Origin: Streptomyces toxytricini
GTDB taxonomy: Bacteria > Actinomycetota > Actinomycetes > Streptomycetales > Streptomycetaceae
Direction: 5' to 3'
Length of the DNA: 64,000 nt
NCBI RefSeq assembly: GCF_014649915.1
Contig: NZ_BMTY01000021.1
Span: 62,001-126,000 of the forward strand
Below are positions 63,902-64,000 of the stretch, piece by piece. The translations under genes were made by a program, and so were the position numbers. The notes beneath the pieces were generated by a model that was not told the DNA's origin, searched no databases, and saw only the letters and a list, made by a program, of their open reading frames with translations. Within the stretch, counting starts at the first letter, position 1; each line of letters opens with the position of its first letter.

Positions 63902-64000
63902 TCAGCGGATCGCGAAGCCTTCGTAGCCGCCCCGCGGCGTGCCCCAGATTTCCGTCACCCCGTCGACCCTGCCGGGCGTGTCGCCGGAGCGGAGCCAGTC
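63902..64000 (-). CDS. Acylphosphatase, C-terminal part
   Basis: Thirty-two residues are visible, beginning [18 protein letters not shown] and ending GGYEGFAIR before the TGA at 63902-63904. This is the last helix and strand of an acylphosphatase, a small enzyme that cleaves carboxyl-phosphate bonds. The start and the catalytic Arg/Asn lie beyond the right edge. The smc-adjacent position agrees with other Streptomyces. Confidence 0.75.
   Translation of the reverse strand, partial: DWLRSGDTPGRVDGVTEIWGTPRGGYEGFAIR

Overview
The window is high-GC actinobacterial DNA that reads as a Streptomyces chromosome core. Genes use G/C-ending codons and many GTG starts. The sporulation sigma factor whiG, the regulator nsdA, four tandem type I signal peptidases, glcP and a GlnR-controlled amtB-glnK-glnD operon occur in the order familiar from S. 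coelicolor. I saw no tRNA or rRNA gene, phage, transposase or CRISPR array.

Layout. 1-12.3 kb: polyamine/GABA catabolism, with two paralogous pairs of aminobutyraldehyde dehydrogenase plus polyamine-binding lipoprotein, a PotA ATPase running off the left edge, an Lrp/AsnC regulator and a class III aminotransferase. A NADAR protein, an adenosine-deaminase-like enzyme and a GDPD phosphodiesterase are interspersed. 12.4-19.3 kb: a degenerate ABC exporter pair, a DMT permease, and a thiamine-type ABC importer behind a TPP riboswitch. 19.3-25.1 kb: rlmN, cdsA, frr, pyrH, tsf, rpsB. 25.3-32.4 kb: an M23 protein, a TetR regulator, whiG, dprA-comM-yraN, DUF2469. 32.4-39.1 kb: a Nudix gene, four signal peptidases, rplS-trmD-rimM-khpA-rpsP. 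39.3-46 kb: a SprT-like protein, an archaeal-type prolyl-tRNA synthetase, a methyltransferase, an FtsH-type protease, ffh. 46-53 kb: glnD-glnK-amtB, nsdA, a PrimPol-like protein. 53-64 kb: ftsY, an NCS1 permease, an LLM oxidoreductase, glcP, smc, a small coiled-coil protein and the end of an acylphosphatase gene.

The genes group into polyamine uptake and oxidation through GABA, thiamine salvage, ribosome and tRNA maturation, SRP-dependent export (ffh, ftsY, signal peptidases), nitrogen sensing, and chromosome handling (smc, dprA).

The most unusual signals are coding repeats in two DNA-handling proteins. DprA carries about 370 extra N-terminal residues made of roughly 27 copies of a 14-residue Gly/Pro unit. 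SMC carries about 225 extra residues inside its hinge, built from about five 30-33-residue units. Also notable are a 36-bp palindromic element inserted exactly in frame in the thiamine-binding gene, an M23 gene with no stop codon before the antisense tetR gene, and very stable hairpins inside several operons just before the next start codon.
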